Positions 18,034 to 28,572 are shown, numbered from the stretch's first letter. The stretch: DNA of 64,000 bases from Bacillota bacterium (GCA_017577405.1 PIUA01000019.1:62001-126000); one strand, 5' to 3'. A program made the numbers and translations. Notes: a model not told the origin generated them from the sequence alone.

Positions 18034-19542
18034 TCAGTCATGGGCCACCTGGACCAGGGCGGCCCAACCTGGGCCCGCGGGCAGCTCCCCCAGCCTCGCG
18101 GCGAAGCGGTAGAGCCTCCCGGCCCCGTCGGCCACCTGGACCCGCACCCCCTGGGCCTGAACGGGGAGGGGGACCACCGCCTCCCGGGCCAGGGGCGGGT
18201 CCTGGACCCGGACGGGGCCGAAGGTGTGCCAGAGCGGCCGGAAGACGCCGGCCATCTCGCCGTCCACCGCCCAGCCCTCCACCAGAGGCGGCCCGTCGCC
18301 GGGCCCGCCGGCCGGTGCCCCAGGCCCCTGGGGCAGGCCCACCAGCCGCAGCCGGACCGCCCGCCCTTCCCGCCGCGCTTCGACCCCCACCGGGGCCCTC
18401 TCCCCTTCGACCCCACAGGGGGCGGGTGCCTCCTCCCACCAGATCTCAAGGGCCGCCCCGTCCAGGGCGCTCAGGCGCCGCCGGCAGGCCTGGAGGGCCA
18501 GGGGCGAGAGGTCACAGCCCAACCACCGCCGGCCCAGACGCTGGGCGACCACCAGGGTCGTCCCCGTTCCGGCGAAGAGGTCCGCCACCACGTCGCCCGG
18601 CCGGGAGGAGGCAAGGAGGATCCGCTCCAGGAGGGCTTCGGGTTTCTGGCCCGGATAGCCCAGGTGCTCCTTGGCCGCGCTCCGGGTGCCAAAACCGGGC
18701 AGGTCGGTCCAGAGGCCGTCGATGGTCGCCCGGGCCTCATCCAGGTAGTACTTCTTGTACCGCTTCCCGGTGGGCGAGACGTAGATCCGGCCCTGAGCCT
18801 CCAGACGGCGGATGGAGGCCTCGGTGTAGTTCCCCAGCTGGACCGCCCGGAACCGTCGGCCATCGGGCTCCTTTAGCCGGTAGGCGGCCGCCTGCTCCGG
18901 CGAGAGGGGCCGGGTCAGCTGGGTGAAGTGGTACCCTTTGGGCCTCTTGGTGTAGAAAAGGATGGACTCGGTGTTCCGGGGCCACTGGGGCGAGGCGCGC
19001 TTGCCCCCCTTGCCCGCCGCATCCCGCCGCCAGATGATCTCGTTCCGGAAGGTGCCCGGCCCGAAGAGCTCATCCAGGAGAACCCGGACATACGGGGCCA
19101 CCTGAGGCCCCAGGTGGACGTAGAGGCTGCCCGAGTCGCTGAGGAGCTCCCGGATCAGGACGAGGCGGGGGTAGAGCATCTGGAGGTAGCCGGCGAGGCC
19201 CTCGGGCCAGCGATCCTGGTAGGCCACGGGGTCGGCCGGGTGGGCGCCCCACCGGCGCCGGAGGGCCCGCTGCAGGCCAAAGGGTGGGTCGATGTAGACC
19301 AGATCGACCCGCCCCCGCCAGGCCTGGAGAAGGTGGGCGGCCACATGGAGGTTCTCCCCCCAGTAGAGCTGGCCCGCCTCAACCTCTGGGGCGCCCCACC
19401 GCTCGGCCAGCCGGAAACGGGGCTGGATCTGGCGGGCCTCGGCCAGAACCTGCTCAGGCGTGGGCTTGCCCGGCCAGTGGAGGGTGGGGCTGGCGGGCCC
19501 TCGGCGGAGGGGGGGCCCGTCAGGGCCGGCCAAAGGCTCCAT
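18034..19542 (-). CDS. orphan DNA methyltransferase with unknown C-terminal region
   Basis: An N6-adenine or N4-cytosine DNA methyltransferase of 502 aa. The catalytic DPPF motif (residues 85-88, YIDPPFG) precedes the SAM-binding ADLFAGTGTT segment (about 320-330), the beta-class order used by many type III Mod and solitary enzymes. The insert between them (about 170-290), rich in lysine and tyrosine, may hold target recognition. The last 130 residues (about 370-502) match nothing I recognise. There is no restriction gene beside it. It starts 23 bases inside the alcohol dehydrogenase gene, so it shares that message. The DUF559 protein 5 kb away is not adjacent enough to pair with it. Confidence 0.85.
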   Translation of the reverse strand: MEPLAGPDGPPLRRGPASPTLHWPGKPTPEQVLAEARQIQPRFRLAERWGAPEVEAGQLYWGENLHVAAHLLQAWRGRVDLVYIDPPFGLQRALRRRWGAHPADPVAYQDRWPEGLAGYLQMLYPRLVLIRELLSDSGSLYVHLGPQVAPYVRVLLDELFGPGTFRNEIIWRRDAAGKGGKRASPQWPRNTESILFYTKRPKGYHFTQLTRPLSPEQAAAYRLKEPDGRRFRAVQLGNYTEASIRRLEAQGRIYVSPTGKRYKKYYLDEARATIDGLWTDLPGFGTRSAAKEHLGYPGQKPEALLERILLASSRPGDVVADLFAGTGTTLVVAQRLGRRWLGCDLSPLALQACRRRLSALDGAALEIWWEEAPAPCGVEGERAPVGVEARREGRAVRLRLVGLPQGPGAPAGGPGDGPPLVEGWAVDGEMAGVFRPLWHTFGPVRVQDPPLAREAVVPLPVQAQGVRVQVADGAGRLYRFAARLGELPAGPGWAALVQVAHD

Positions 19543-20788
19543 CCTCCCTGGCAGGGCCGGTGAAGACCACCTTCACCGCCTCCCGGCGCTGGGGTCCCAG
19601 GCTCAGGGCCAGCGCCTCCCGGTACCGCTCCAGCGGGAACCGGTGGGTGATCATCGCTTCCAGGGGCAGATCGGGGCGGCCTTCGAGCAGTTCCATGGCC
19701 AGCTGGATGGTGTGGACCTGGCGGCCGCCCACCTGCTCCAGCTCGTACCCCACGCTCCCCACCACCCGGAGCCCCTTGGACCAGACGAAGGTCCAGTCCA
19801 GCTGGGGGATCTGGCCCGCCGCCCCGGCCACCACCACCCGCCCTCCGGGCCGGGTGACCCGCAGGGCATCGTCCAGGCTCGCCCGGGAACCCACGCAGTC
19901 GTAGGTGACGTCGAAGCCGCCGCTCACCACCGCCCGGCCCAGGACGGGCTTGAGGATGCGGGCCCCTGTCACCTCCCGGGCCGCTCGGAAGGCGGGCGCC
20001 TCCCCCCGGCGCCACCGGTAGACCCGGTCGGCCCCGAACCGCCGGGCCAGCTCCTCCTGGAGGGGGTACTTGGCCACCACCGTCACGTGGACGGGAAGCT
20101 CCAGGAGGCGCAAAGCGGCGATGGTGGCCAGGCCGATGGGCCCCGCACCCACCACGAGCACCCGCGCCCCTTCCCCGGGCGGCTCCCGGAGGACGGCATG
20201 GAGGGCGATGGCCAGGGGCTCCACCAAGACCAGCCGGTCGTCGCTCAGCCCGGCCGGCGCGGGAAAGAGCTGGCTCCGGTGGGCCAAGAACTCCTCGGAC
20301 CACGCGCCGGGCAGATCCCGGCAGAAGCCCAGGAGCATGCCCGGGGCGAAGGCCCCCTGGTCGAAGTTCTCACACATGCAGGTCTCGCCCCGCTGGCAGG
20401 TGGGGCACGGCTCCAGCCCCCGCACCTGGCACGGCAAGAAGGGGTTGACCACCACCCGCTGCCCCGCCGCCACCCCCGCCTGGGGCCCCGCCTCCACCAC
20501 CCGGGCGACCACCTCGTGGCCCAGGACCGCCGGGAAGGAGACCAGAGGCGAGAGGGCCGGGCTGTTTCGGCCTGTAATCGTCCCCAGATCGCTCCCGCAG
20601 ATCCCGGCCAGGATGGGGACCAAGCGGACCCAGTCGGGCCCCGGCAGGGGCCGCCGGGGGAGGGTGATCACCCCGACGTTGGAGAGACGGCCGTAGTACA
20701 AGGTGGGCAGGCGGCGGCCCAAGGCCTTCGCCGCCAAATACCGGGGGATGGAGAGGCGGTACCCCACCCCCCGGACCACCGCGGCCAC
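19520..20788 (-). CDS. zinc-dependent alcohol/polyol dehydrogenase
   Basis: Medium-chain dehydrogenase of 422 aa, longer than the usual 340-370. The catalytic-zinc region GICGSDLG and GHEVVARVVE, a cysteine cluster (CPTCQRGETCMC) for structural zinc and the Rossmann motif [15 protein letters not shown] are visible. An N-terminal extension of about 50 basic residues precedes the domain. GTG 20788 is almost adjacent to the upstream aldolase-type gene (one base apart), and the methyltransferase gene begins inside its end. Substrate unknown; a sugar or polyol is plausible given the aldolase-type neighbour. Confidence 0.82.
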   Translation of the reverse strand: MAAVVRGVGYRLSIPRYLAAKALGRRLPTLYYGRLSNVGVITLPRRPLPGPDWVRLVPILAGICGSDLGTITGRNSPALSPLVSFPAVLGHEVVARVVEAGPQAGVAAGQRVVVNPFLPCQVRGLEPCPTCQRGETCMCENFDQGAFAPGMLLGFCRDLPGAWSEEFLAHRSQLFPAPAGLSDDRLVLVEPLAIALHAVLREPPGEGARVLVVGAGPIGLATIAALRLLELPVHVTVVAKYPLQEELARRFGADRVYRWRRGEAPAFRAAREVTGARILKPVLGRAVVSGGFDVTYDCVGSRASLDDALRVTRPGGRVVVAGAAGQIPQLDWTFVWSKGLRVVGSVGYELEQVGGRQVHTIQLAMELLEGRPDLPLEAMITHRFPLERYREALALSLGPQRREAVKVVFTGPAREDGAFGRP

Positions 20789-20789
20789 G

Positions 20790-21923
20790 TCAGCTCATGG
20801 GGACCTGGCTCACCAACCGGTCCCCCACCCGAGCAAAGATCTCGTCCAGGCTCTCGCCGGTGATGGTCAGCCCGTGGTTCTTCAAGCCCACCACCGCGTG
20901 GGCGGGATCGGGCGCCTGGCGGAGCTTCTCCACCACCGCTTGGGCCATCTCCAGGGTCCCGCAGGGGTAGTTGAAGGGCGTGGCCTCCACGCCGTCGATC
21001 CAGGCGTGGGCGTGGAGGATGGCCCCGACCCCGGGAAACTCCTGATAGATCATCCAGTGCTCGATGGCGTCCACCGAGACCCGCCGGGGCGTGACGTGGG
21101 GCGGCACGCTGAGGAGGATGACATTGCGCGCCCCGTCGTACCCCTTCACCATGAGGATGTCCCGCCCGATCTCCCGCATGTTGGACTTGTCCACGCCGCT
21201 TGCGCTCATCCAGAAACGGGTGCTGTCTTTCCTGGCGCTGAAGTTGCAGTAGCTCAGGCCGCCCACGCCGAAGAGCTTCATCAGGTGCCGCCGGTCCCGC
21301 TCGGTGAGGACCTCATCCAGCGGGAAGGGCGCGGGCAGGAGGCCCATCTCGTCCAGCCGCTTGCCCGCCCGGCTGATCTGCTCCGTCAGCTCATCCCCTT
21401 CCCACAGCTCCTCCTCCAAATCGGGGATGAACTCGTTGTTGATGACCAGCGTGGACGTGGCCAAGGGCTTGAGGCGCGCGTAGACCCGGTCGAAAAAAGA
21501 CGCCTCCTGGCCTGGACCATACGGCTCGACGTAGTGGCCCTGCTCCAAGGTGACGAAGTGGACCTCCAGCGGCTGGCCTGGCGCCAGCGCCTGGCCGTCC
21601 TGGGCGGGGCCGATGTACATGAGGAGGTTCCCCAGGTTGCCGATCAGAACCCGGTACGCCTCCCGCACCGCGTCGCGGATGGGTTCGGAGCTTTCGGCGA
21701 TGACGGCCACAAAGGTGCCCTGGGCCTGACGGCGGAAGGGACGGAAGCGGTCCCGCTCCACGAAGTGGAGGACCAGTTGGAGCTCCTCCGCGCCCTCAGC
21801 CGCCACCTGCTCGTACCCGTCCTGGGCAAGCCGTTGGGCCAAGCCTTCTGCAAACCAGGTCCGGAAGGGGCTGGCCGCCCCCTGGTCACCAGCCATGGAG
21901 ATGGCAAAACGCTGCGAGGCCAA
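20790..21923 (-). CDS. class II aldolase/adducin-domain protein with novel N-terminal half
   Basis: A 377-aa protein. The C-terminal half (about 180-375) is a class II aldolase/adducin domain: the zinc histidines appear in ILHAHAWIDG and a further one in GLKNHGLTITGE, with FNYPCG between them. The N-terminal 170 residues, containing a beta-rich segment (LQLVLHFVERDRFRPF), are not recognised. TTG 21923 lies seven bases behind GGGAGGGAG; the track start at 21995 has no ribosome site. It is the first gene of a tight three-gene set with the alcohol dehydrogenase and the methyltransferase. Aldolase, isomerase or dehydratase activity are all possible. Confidence 0.78.
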   Translation of the reverse strand: MASQRFAISMAGDQGAASPFRTWFAEGLAQRLAQDGYEQVAAEGAEELQLVLHFVERDRFRPFRRQAQGTFVAVIAESSEPIRDAVREAYRVLIGNLGNLLMYIGPAQDGQALAPGQPLEVHFVTLEQGHYVEPYGPGQEASFFDRVYARLKPLATSTLVINNEFIPDLEEELWEGDELTEQISRAGKRLDEMGLLPAPFPLDEVLTERDRRHLMKLFGVGGLSYCNFSARKDSTRFWMSASGVDKSNMREIGRDILMVKGYDGARNVILLSVPPHVTPRRVSVDAIEHWMIYQEFPGVGAILHAHAWIDGVEATPFNYPCGTLEMAQAVVEKLRQAPDPAHAVVGLKNHGLTITGESLDEIFARVGDRLVSQVPMS

Positions 21924-22061
21924 TGAGGGTCTCCCTCCCGAAGTCGTGACCCTGGACGTGCCGCGCCAGGGTTCAGACACGTCCCATTCTTTCACTCCTG
22001 AGATTCCATATCCTTCTGCGGGCCGCCGGGGGGGGAGCCGACGGAAGGCGGGAGAGCGCGT

Positions 22062-22586
22062 CTAGAAGGCGTTTGGGTCGAGCCTGGGCAGAAGGGCCTC
22101 CATCTGGGCGCGGGTCATGGGACCGGTCACCACCTCGCGGATGACGCCCCGGGCGTCGATCCAGAAGGTGGCGGGCAGGCCCCGTACCCTGAACTGGGAG
22201 GCGAGGGCTTGGTCCGGATCCACCCCCACCAGGCCCCGCAGGGGGGTCCCGTCCAGGGAGCGGCGGACGGTCTGGGGCTGCTCGCCCACCGAGACCCAGA
22301 GGATCGTCACTTCCGGGTGGGCCTGGGCGAAGGCAACCAACTCCGGCAGCTCCGCGAGACACGACGAGCACCAGCTGGCCCAGAAGTGGAGGAGCCAGGG
22401 CCGGCCGGCCAGGAGGCTGGGCGTCACCGTCCGCCCGTTCAGATCGGTGAGGGCGAAGTCAGGCACCCGGAAGCCCCGCTCGGGAAGGCGGTGGTGGACG
22501 CCGACACCCGTCGCGACGGTGAGCCCGATCCAGACCAGGACGCCCAGGAAGACGACCGCCACCATCATCCGTTGGGCCCGAGGCAT
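22062..22586 (-). CDS. membrane-anchored thioredoxin-like protein (ResA/TlpA type)
   Basis: A 174-aa extracytoplasmic thiol-disulfide oxidoreductase. A single N-terminal helix (about residues 8-28) anchors a thioredoxin fold with the redox pair Cys73/Cys76 in WASWCSSC and the cis-proline segment GLPATFW. Such proteins keep apocytochrome c or other exported cysteines reduced. ATG 22586 has GGGGAGGG six bases upstream; GTG 22592 is possible. It is not next to the cytochrome c maturation genes at 57-61 kb, which have their own CcmG-like proteins. Confidence 0.87.
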   Translation of the reverse strand: MPRAQRMMVAVVFLGVLVWIGLTVATGVGVHHRLPERGFRVPDFALTDLNGRTVTPSLLAGRPWLLHFWASWCSSCLAELPELVAFAQAHPEVTILWVSVGEQPQTVRRSLDGTPLRGLVGVDPDQALASQFRVRGLPATFWIDARGVIREVVTGPMTRAQMEALLPRLDPNAF

Positions 22587-22849
22587 GGCCACCCCTCCCC
22601 TTGTGATCCTACCGGCTGGCCGGCGAATGGGGCAGGGTCGGCCGTCCCAGGATGGATGGCCCCTTCCTCCCCCCGCGGGGCCGAATTGGACCAGGCCAGG
22701 CGGCCTTCCGCCGCCAGGAACCGGGCGGCGTCAACGGCCCGGGAGGAGGAAGATGGGATCCTGTTCCGAACCCCAGGGCGGGAAGCCTCGCGGCGCGTGC
22801 GCGTGTTTGGGGCACCCTGTGGAGGGTAAAGGGAAGGAGGTCGCCAGAC

Positions 22850-23818
22850 GTGCTTGCGGAGTGGGAAGGCCCCAAGATCGGTGTGGTGGGCTCGGGCTTG
22901 GTGGGATCCACCTTCGCCTACACGGTGATCATCCAACGCCTGGCCCGGGAAGTGGTCCTGGTGGACATCAACCGCGACAAGGCGGAAGGGGATGCCATGG
23001 ACATCCGGCACGCGCTGGCCTTCGCCCGCCCAGCGCTGGTCCATGCCGGCACCTACGACGACCTGGAGGGGGCCGATCTGGTGGTGCTGGCCGCGGGCGC
23101 CTCCCAGCGGCCGGGGGAGACCAGGCTCGACCTCCTGAAGCGGAATGTGGAGATCTTCCACCAGATCGTCCCCGAGGTGGCCCGGGTGGCGCCTCGGGCG
23201 ATCCTGCTGGTGGCGACCAACCCCGTGGACATCCTCACCCTGGCCACCCAGCGGTTCTCCCAGTTTCCCAGCCAGCGGGTCCTCGGCTCGGGCACCGTTC
23301 TGGACACCGCCCGCCTGCGGGTCCGGTTGGGGCAGATCCTCCATGTGGACCCCCGGAGCATTCATGCCTCCATCATCGGCGAGCATGGGGACTCGGAGCT
23401 GGCCGTCTGGAGCCGGGCGACCGTGGGCGGGATCCCCTTGGACCAGCTGGCGGAGGCGGGCATCCCCGAGGCCAGGCAGCTTGCTGACGCCGCCTTCCGG
23501 GAGGCGCTGGTCAACGACGTCCGCCGGGCGGCCTACGAGATCATCCAGCGGAAGGGCGCGACCTATTACGCCATTGCCGCCGCCCTGGCCCGGATCGTGG
23601 AGGCAGTGGTTCACGACGAAGGATCGGTCCACACCATCTCCACCCTGGCCACGGGCTATCCGGACGCGGAGGACCTCTGCATCGGCGTGCCCGCCATCCT
23701 GGACCGGGGGGGTGTCCGCCGGGTGGTGGTCTTGCCCCTGGCGCCCGATGAGGAGAGGGCTTTCCGCCGCTCGGCCCAGATTCTCCGGGAGGCGGCCGCG
23801 GAGGTGGGCCTCCTTTAG
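22850..23818 (+). CDS. ldh: L-lactate dehydrogenase
   Basis: NAD-dependent L-lactate dehydrogenase, interconverting pyruvate and lactate and regenerating NAD in fermentation. The 322-aa product has the Rossmann loop VVGSGLVGS, the substrate loop GASQRPGETRLDLL with glutamine before RPGETR (malate dehydrogenases carry arginine there), LGSGTVLDTARLR (substrate arginine) and the catalytic GEHGDSE histidine. GTG 22850 has AAGGAGG nine bases upstream. The 263 bases before it (22587-22849) are shared with the divergent thioredoxin gene; I see no clear promoter there. Confidence 0.94.
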   Translation: MLAEWEGPKIGVVGSGLVGSTFAYTVIIQRLAREVVLVDINRDKAEGDAMDIRHALAFARPALVHAGTYDDLEGADLVVLAAGASQRPGETRLDLLKRNVEIFHQIVPEVARVAPRAILLVATNPVDILTLATQRFSQFPSQRVLGSGTVLDTARLRVRLGQILHVDPRSIHASIIGEHGDSELAVWSRATVGGIPLDQLAEAGIPEARQLADAAFREALVNDVRRAAYEIIQRKGATYYAIAAALARIVEAVVHDEGSVHTISTLATGYPDAEDLCIGVPAILDRGGVRRVVVLPLAPDEERAFRRSAQILREAAAEVGLL

Positions 23819-24183
23819 ACCCGGGCCGACTCGCCCCGCTCGTGGGCTCGCTGGCGGCGCCCAGGCGAGGGGATGATGGAGAGGATGTACCCACCCTGAA
23901 CCAGGTCCACCCGCCCGTCCGTGTCGGTCCACTGGCCGCTCATCTCGGGTCCCAGGGGGATGGCCACCGCGCCGTGGTCGGGACCGTCGGGGATCCGGCC
24001 CAGCACTCGGAGGGTCCGGGTGGTGGGGACCCGGTCGTCCACGTAGATCTGCTCCACCTCCAGGCGGACCTGGGCCAGCTCGTCCTGCCCATGGCGCAGG
24101 TTGACCACACAGAGGGTCCCCTTCAACCGCCGGTCCAGCTCCTCGGCCAACATGTCCAGATCCTTCACCGGCTGCACGCGCAC
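23815..24183 (-). CDS. conserved-looking hypothetical protein
   Basis: A 122-aa soluble protein with alternating hydrophobic segments suggesting a small beta-rich domain (TLCVVNLRHGQDELAQVRLEVEQIYV) and a basic, arginine-rich tail. No family is recognised. GTG 24183 follows GGGAGGGAG. Its stop overlaps the end of ldh on the other strand by four bases (convergent pair), and it is divergent from the DUF488-MTHFS fusion gene. Confidence 0.6.
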   Translation of the reverse strand: MRVQPVKDLDMLAEELDRRLKGTLCVVNLRHGQDELAQVRLEVEQIYVDDRVPTTRTLRVLGRIPDGPDHGAVAIPLGPEMSGQWTDTDGRVDLVQGGYILSIIPSPGRRQRAHERGESARV

Positions 24184-24296
24184 CGTGCTCCCTCCCGCGC
24201 CTTCTGGTCGCGTCTAGGGTGCCTCCGCCCGGGTCCTCCCCTTCGGGAGACGGCCCCCCTCCGGGAGCCAGTATGCGGCAAAGGAGGGAGCCAGCC

Positions 24297-25238
24297 GTGG
24301 ACCTTCAGGTGAAGTCCCTGGCGGAGCCTGCCTCGCCCAGGGACGGCACCCGAGTGCTGGTGGAGCCCCCAGGGGTCCCCGAAGAGGCCCGGCTCGAGGA
24401 GGAGGCTCTTTGGATGCCGGAGCTGGCCCCTTCCGCGGGGCTCCGCCGGTGGTACGAGCAGCATCGCCAGTGGGAGCTCTTCCGGAGCCGGTACCTGGTG
24501 GAGCTCCTGACGGGCCCCGGTACCCCGCTCCTGGAGCTGGCCCGACGGGTTCGGGAGGGGCCCCTCACCCTCCTCTCCGCCACGCCGGGCCCCCACTCCC
24601 CCGCCCAGGTGGTGGCGGAGGTGGTGGCTCACCTGGTGGAGCCGCCGCCCAAGAGCCTTCTCCGGCGGCGCCTCCGCGCGTGGCGGGCCACCCTGCCCGC
24701 GGAGACGGCGGCCGCCTGGAGCCGGCAGATCCACAGGATCCTCACGGGTCGGGCCCTCTGGCGGGAGGCCCGGGGGGTCCTCCTCTACCTCTCGGTGGGT
24801 CGGGAGGTGGCCACAGGGCCTCTGGTGGAGGCGGCCCTCCGGGAGGGGAAGACCCTCTTCGCGCCCAAGGTGGACCGGCGCCGGCGCCAGCTCCTGCTGG
24901 GCCGGGTGGCCGACCCCGCCGCCGATCTGGTTCCCGGCCCCTTCCAGGCCATCCCCGAACCTCGCACGGCCCAGCCCCCGGAGGCGGTGGCCCTGGAGAT
25001 CGACCTGGTTCTGGTCCCCGGCCTCGCCTTCGACCCCTTCGGCCACCGGGTGGGCTACGGGGCGGGGTATTACGACCGGCTCCTGGCCCGGCTCCCTGCC
25101 GGCATCCCCCGGGTGGGCCTGCTCTACGCGGGCCAGCTGGTGCCCCGCTGTCCCGCCGGGCCCACAGACCAGCCCCTGGACGGCCTGGTCTGCGAGCACG
25201 GCTGGCTCCACCCCTGGCCCGCCGGGCGGCCAGGATGA
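24297..25238 (+). CDS. DUF488-like domain fused to 5-formyltetrahydrofolate cyclo-ligase
   Basis: A 313-aa protein with two domains. Residues about 1-115 resemble the DUF488 family: SPRDGTRVLVEPPG, then LAPSAGLRRWYEQHRQWELFRSRYLVEL and GPLTLLSATP follow the family order (normally DGxRVLVDRLWPRG), though the DRLWPRG core is replaced. Residues about 120-313 are a complete 5-formyl-THF cyclo-ligase (MTHFS), which converts 5-formyl-THF to methenyl-THF with ATP, with the GYGAGYYDRLLA signature near the end. GTG 24297 is eight bases behind AAGGAGGG. MTHFS is normally a single-domain protein of about 190 aa. The fusion may link folate recycling to whatever DUF488 does. Confidence 0.8.
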   Translation: MDLQVKSLAEPASPRDGTRVLVEPPGVPEEARLEEEALWMPELAPSAGLRRWYEQHRQWELFRSRYLVELLTGPGTPLLELARRVREGPLTLLSATPGPHSPAQVVAEVVAHLVEPPPKSLLRRRLRAWRATLPAETAAAWSRQIHRILTGRALWREARGVLLYLSVGREVATGPLVEAALREGKTLFAPKVDRRRRQLLLGRVADPAADLVPGPFQAIPEPRTAQPPEAVALEIDLVLVPGLAFDPFGHRVGYGAGYYDRLLARLPAGIPRVGLLYAGQLVPRCPAGPTDQPLDGLVCEHGWLHPWPAGRPG

Positions 25239-25321
25239 ATTTGGTCCCGCTGCGGAGAATGGGGGTGGAGGGGGTACTCAGTACGGGAGTCCGTCACTCC
25301 CTGTGAGGAGGTTTGGGCACC

Positions 25322-26716
<1,395 letters not shown>

Positions 26717-26728
26717 GGGGGATCTGGC

Positions 26729-26753
26729 GGGGGCGGCCGGACCGGCCGCCCCC
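26729..26753. terminator. hairpin between convergent genes
   Basis: GGGGGCGGCC and GGCCGCCCCC form a perfect stem with a five-base loop between the ends of fumC and the amylase gene. It lacks a long T-run on either strand but is well placed to end both transcripts. Confidence 0.5.
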
Positions 26754-26775
26754 AGGCCGTCTCGCCCCGTCTTGT

Positions 26776-28572
26776 CTACTCCCGGAGAAGGAGCCGGGTT
26801 TCGGGCCCGTCCAGGGCCACCTCCAACCCGTGCCCGCCCGCCTGGAGCTGGGTCCCCGTGATCAGGTCCCGGTAGCGGCCTGACACGCCGGCCAAGACCG
26901 TCCGGACCGGGCCCGGGGTCCGGGTGGTGACCACCACCAGCTCCTCCCCGCCGCCCGACCGGGTACAGGCGTAAAGCCCCGCCTCGTCGTCCACCGCCAG
27001 CCGGGTGACCACCGGGCTCCAGAGCGCGGGATGCTGGCGCCGGAGGCGGATCAGGGTCTGGAAGTGGGCGAAGAGCTCCCGGCCCGCCTCCCCCCACTCC
27101 TCCCACACCAGGGGAGCCCGCTGGGCGTCCCAGTTCTCCCCCTTCTCGCCCAGCATCCCCCGCTCGTCCCCGTAGTAGATGACGGGCACGCCGGGGAGGG
27201 CGAAGAGGAAGGTGCTCAGGGCCTTCAACCGCCGGACGGCCACGGGGTCGGGCCGATCCCCGAGGTTCCCCCCGCCTAAGGCGGTCAGCACCCGGGAGGT
27301 GTCGTGGGAGCCCATGACGTTGAAGTTCATCAGCACCGCCTGCTCGGGGTAGACGAGGAGAGCCCGCCGGAGGGCCCGGTCCAGCTCCGTCGCCCCCAGC
27401 CCACCCTGGCCCCGGTAGAAGCCCACCAGGGCGTCCCGGGCGAGGGGATAGTTCATCACCGCATCGAAGCGGTCCCCTTCCAGCCACTCGGGCTCCACGT
27501 GCCAGATCTCCCCCACCACGTACGCCTGGGGATTGATCCCCTTCACCGTCAGGCGGAACTCCTCCCAGAAGCCCGGCTCCCGGATCTCGTTGGGCACGTC
27601 CAGCCGCCAGCCGTCGATGCCGAAGCGGGTCCAGTAGCGGGCGACCCCCATCAGGTACGCCCGGACCTCGGGGTTGGCCACCCGGAGCTTGGGCAGGGAG
27701 GCCACGTTCCACCAGGCCTCGTAGTTGGGGCCCTCCACATCCACGGGGAAACCGTGGAAGAAGTACCAGTCTTTGTAGCGGGAGGCGGCCCCCCGCTCCA
27801 TCACATCCTGGAAGGCCCAGAAGCCTGTCCCCGTGTGGTTGAAGACGGCATCCAGGATCACCCGGATCTCCCGCCGGTGGGCCTCGTCCAAGAGCGCCCG
27901 GAAGGTGTCCAGATCCCCCAGGCGGGGGTCGATGCGGAAGTAGTCGACCGTGTCGTAGCCGTGGGAGCTGCCCGAGGCAAAGATGGGGTTCAAGTAGATG
28001 CCGCCCACGCCCAGCTCCGCCAGGTAGTCGAGGCGGTCGATGAGCCCGGCCAGATCCCCCCCGTAGTACTGCTCGCCCGTCCCGTGGGTGATGGGCCCGC
28101 CCCAGGGGGTGGTCCCGGGGGGGTCGTTCGACGGATCGCCGTTGGCGAACCGGTCGGGGAAGACCTGGTAGAAGACCCGGCCTTGGGTCCACGGGAGGAC
28201 GGGGAAGGGGGCGAGGGCCCCCGGGCACAGCCGGAAGGTGCCCGCCTCTTGGGGATCGGGGGCAAGCCCCCGGGCCCCAAGGAACCGCTCTCCGTCGGGT
28301 CCTGCGAGGGCGAAGCGGTAGGCGATGGGCTCAGCCAGGTCCGCCCCGTGAATGACTGCTTGGAAGACCATCCAGTCCCCCAGGAGACCGGCGGGGGTCA
28401 TGGGCAGGGTGGTCCAGCCAGCTTGGCGCCACTCCAGCCGGGGGACCACCTCCGGCTGGCGGAGGCGGAGGCGCAGGATCACCCGGGTCGTCTCCGGTCC
28501 TTCCACCACGTTGACGTCCGCTCGGCGGGAGGGGTCGAAGAGCACCCCCTCGGCAGCCGGGTCGGTTGCCAT
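26776..28572 (-). CDS. GH13 alpha-glucan hydrolase (neopullulanase/cyclomaltodextrinase-like)
   Basis: A 598-aa cytoplasmic alpha-amylase-family enzyme, no signal peptide. The N-terminal 120 residues look like the beta-sandwich (CBM34-type) domain of neopullulanases and cyclomaltodextrinases. The GH13 regions are all present: DAVFNHTG, DGWRLDVPNE (nucleophile aspartate), GEIW (acid/base glutamate) and MGSHDTSRV. YYGGDLAGLIDRLDYL is typical of this subgroup. It would split maltodextrins or cyclodextrins inside the cell. ATG 28572 follows GGAGGTGA. The debranching-type enzyme at 29949 probably works on related glucans. Confidence 0.9.
   Translation of the reverse strand: MATDPAAEGVLFDPSRRADVNVVEGPETTRVILRLRLRQPEVVPRLEWRQAGWTTLPMTPAGLLGDWMVFQAVIHGADLAEPIAYRFALAGPDGERFLGARGLAPDPQEAGTFRLCPGALAPFPVLPWTQGRVFYQVFPDRFANGDPSNDPPGTTPWGGPITHGTGEQYYGGDLAGLIDRLDYLAELGVGGIYLNPIFASGSSHGYDTVDYFRIDPRLGDLDTFRALLDEAHRREIRVILDAVFNHTGTGFWAFQDVMERGAASRYKDWYFFHGFPVDVEGPNYEAWWNVASLPKLRVANPEVRAYLMGVARYWTRFGIDGWRLDVPNEIREPGFWEEFRLTVKGINPQAYVVGEIWHVEPEWLEGDRFDAVMNYPLARDALVGFYRGQGGLGATELDRALRRALLVYPEQAVLMNFNVMGSHDTSRVLTALGGGNLGDRPDPVAVRRLKALSTFLFALPGVPVIYYGDERGMLGEKGENWDAQRAPLVWEEWGEAGRELFAHFQTLIRLRRQHPALWSPVVTRLAVDDEAGLYACTRSGGGEELVVVTTRTPGPVRTVLAGVSGRYRDLITGTQLQAGGHGLEVALDGPETRLLLRE

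Noticed and set aside
18034-19542. Restriction-modification system made of the methyltransferase and the DUF559 protein
   Set aside because: The DUF559 gene is 5 kb away in another operon and the family is not a known partner for such enzymes.
22850-23818. Malate dehydrogenase for the gene called ldh
   Set aside because: The substrate loop has glutamine before RPGETR, the lactate dehydrogenase residue; malate enzymes have arginine.
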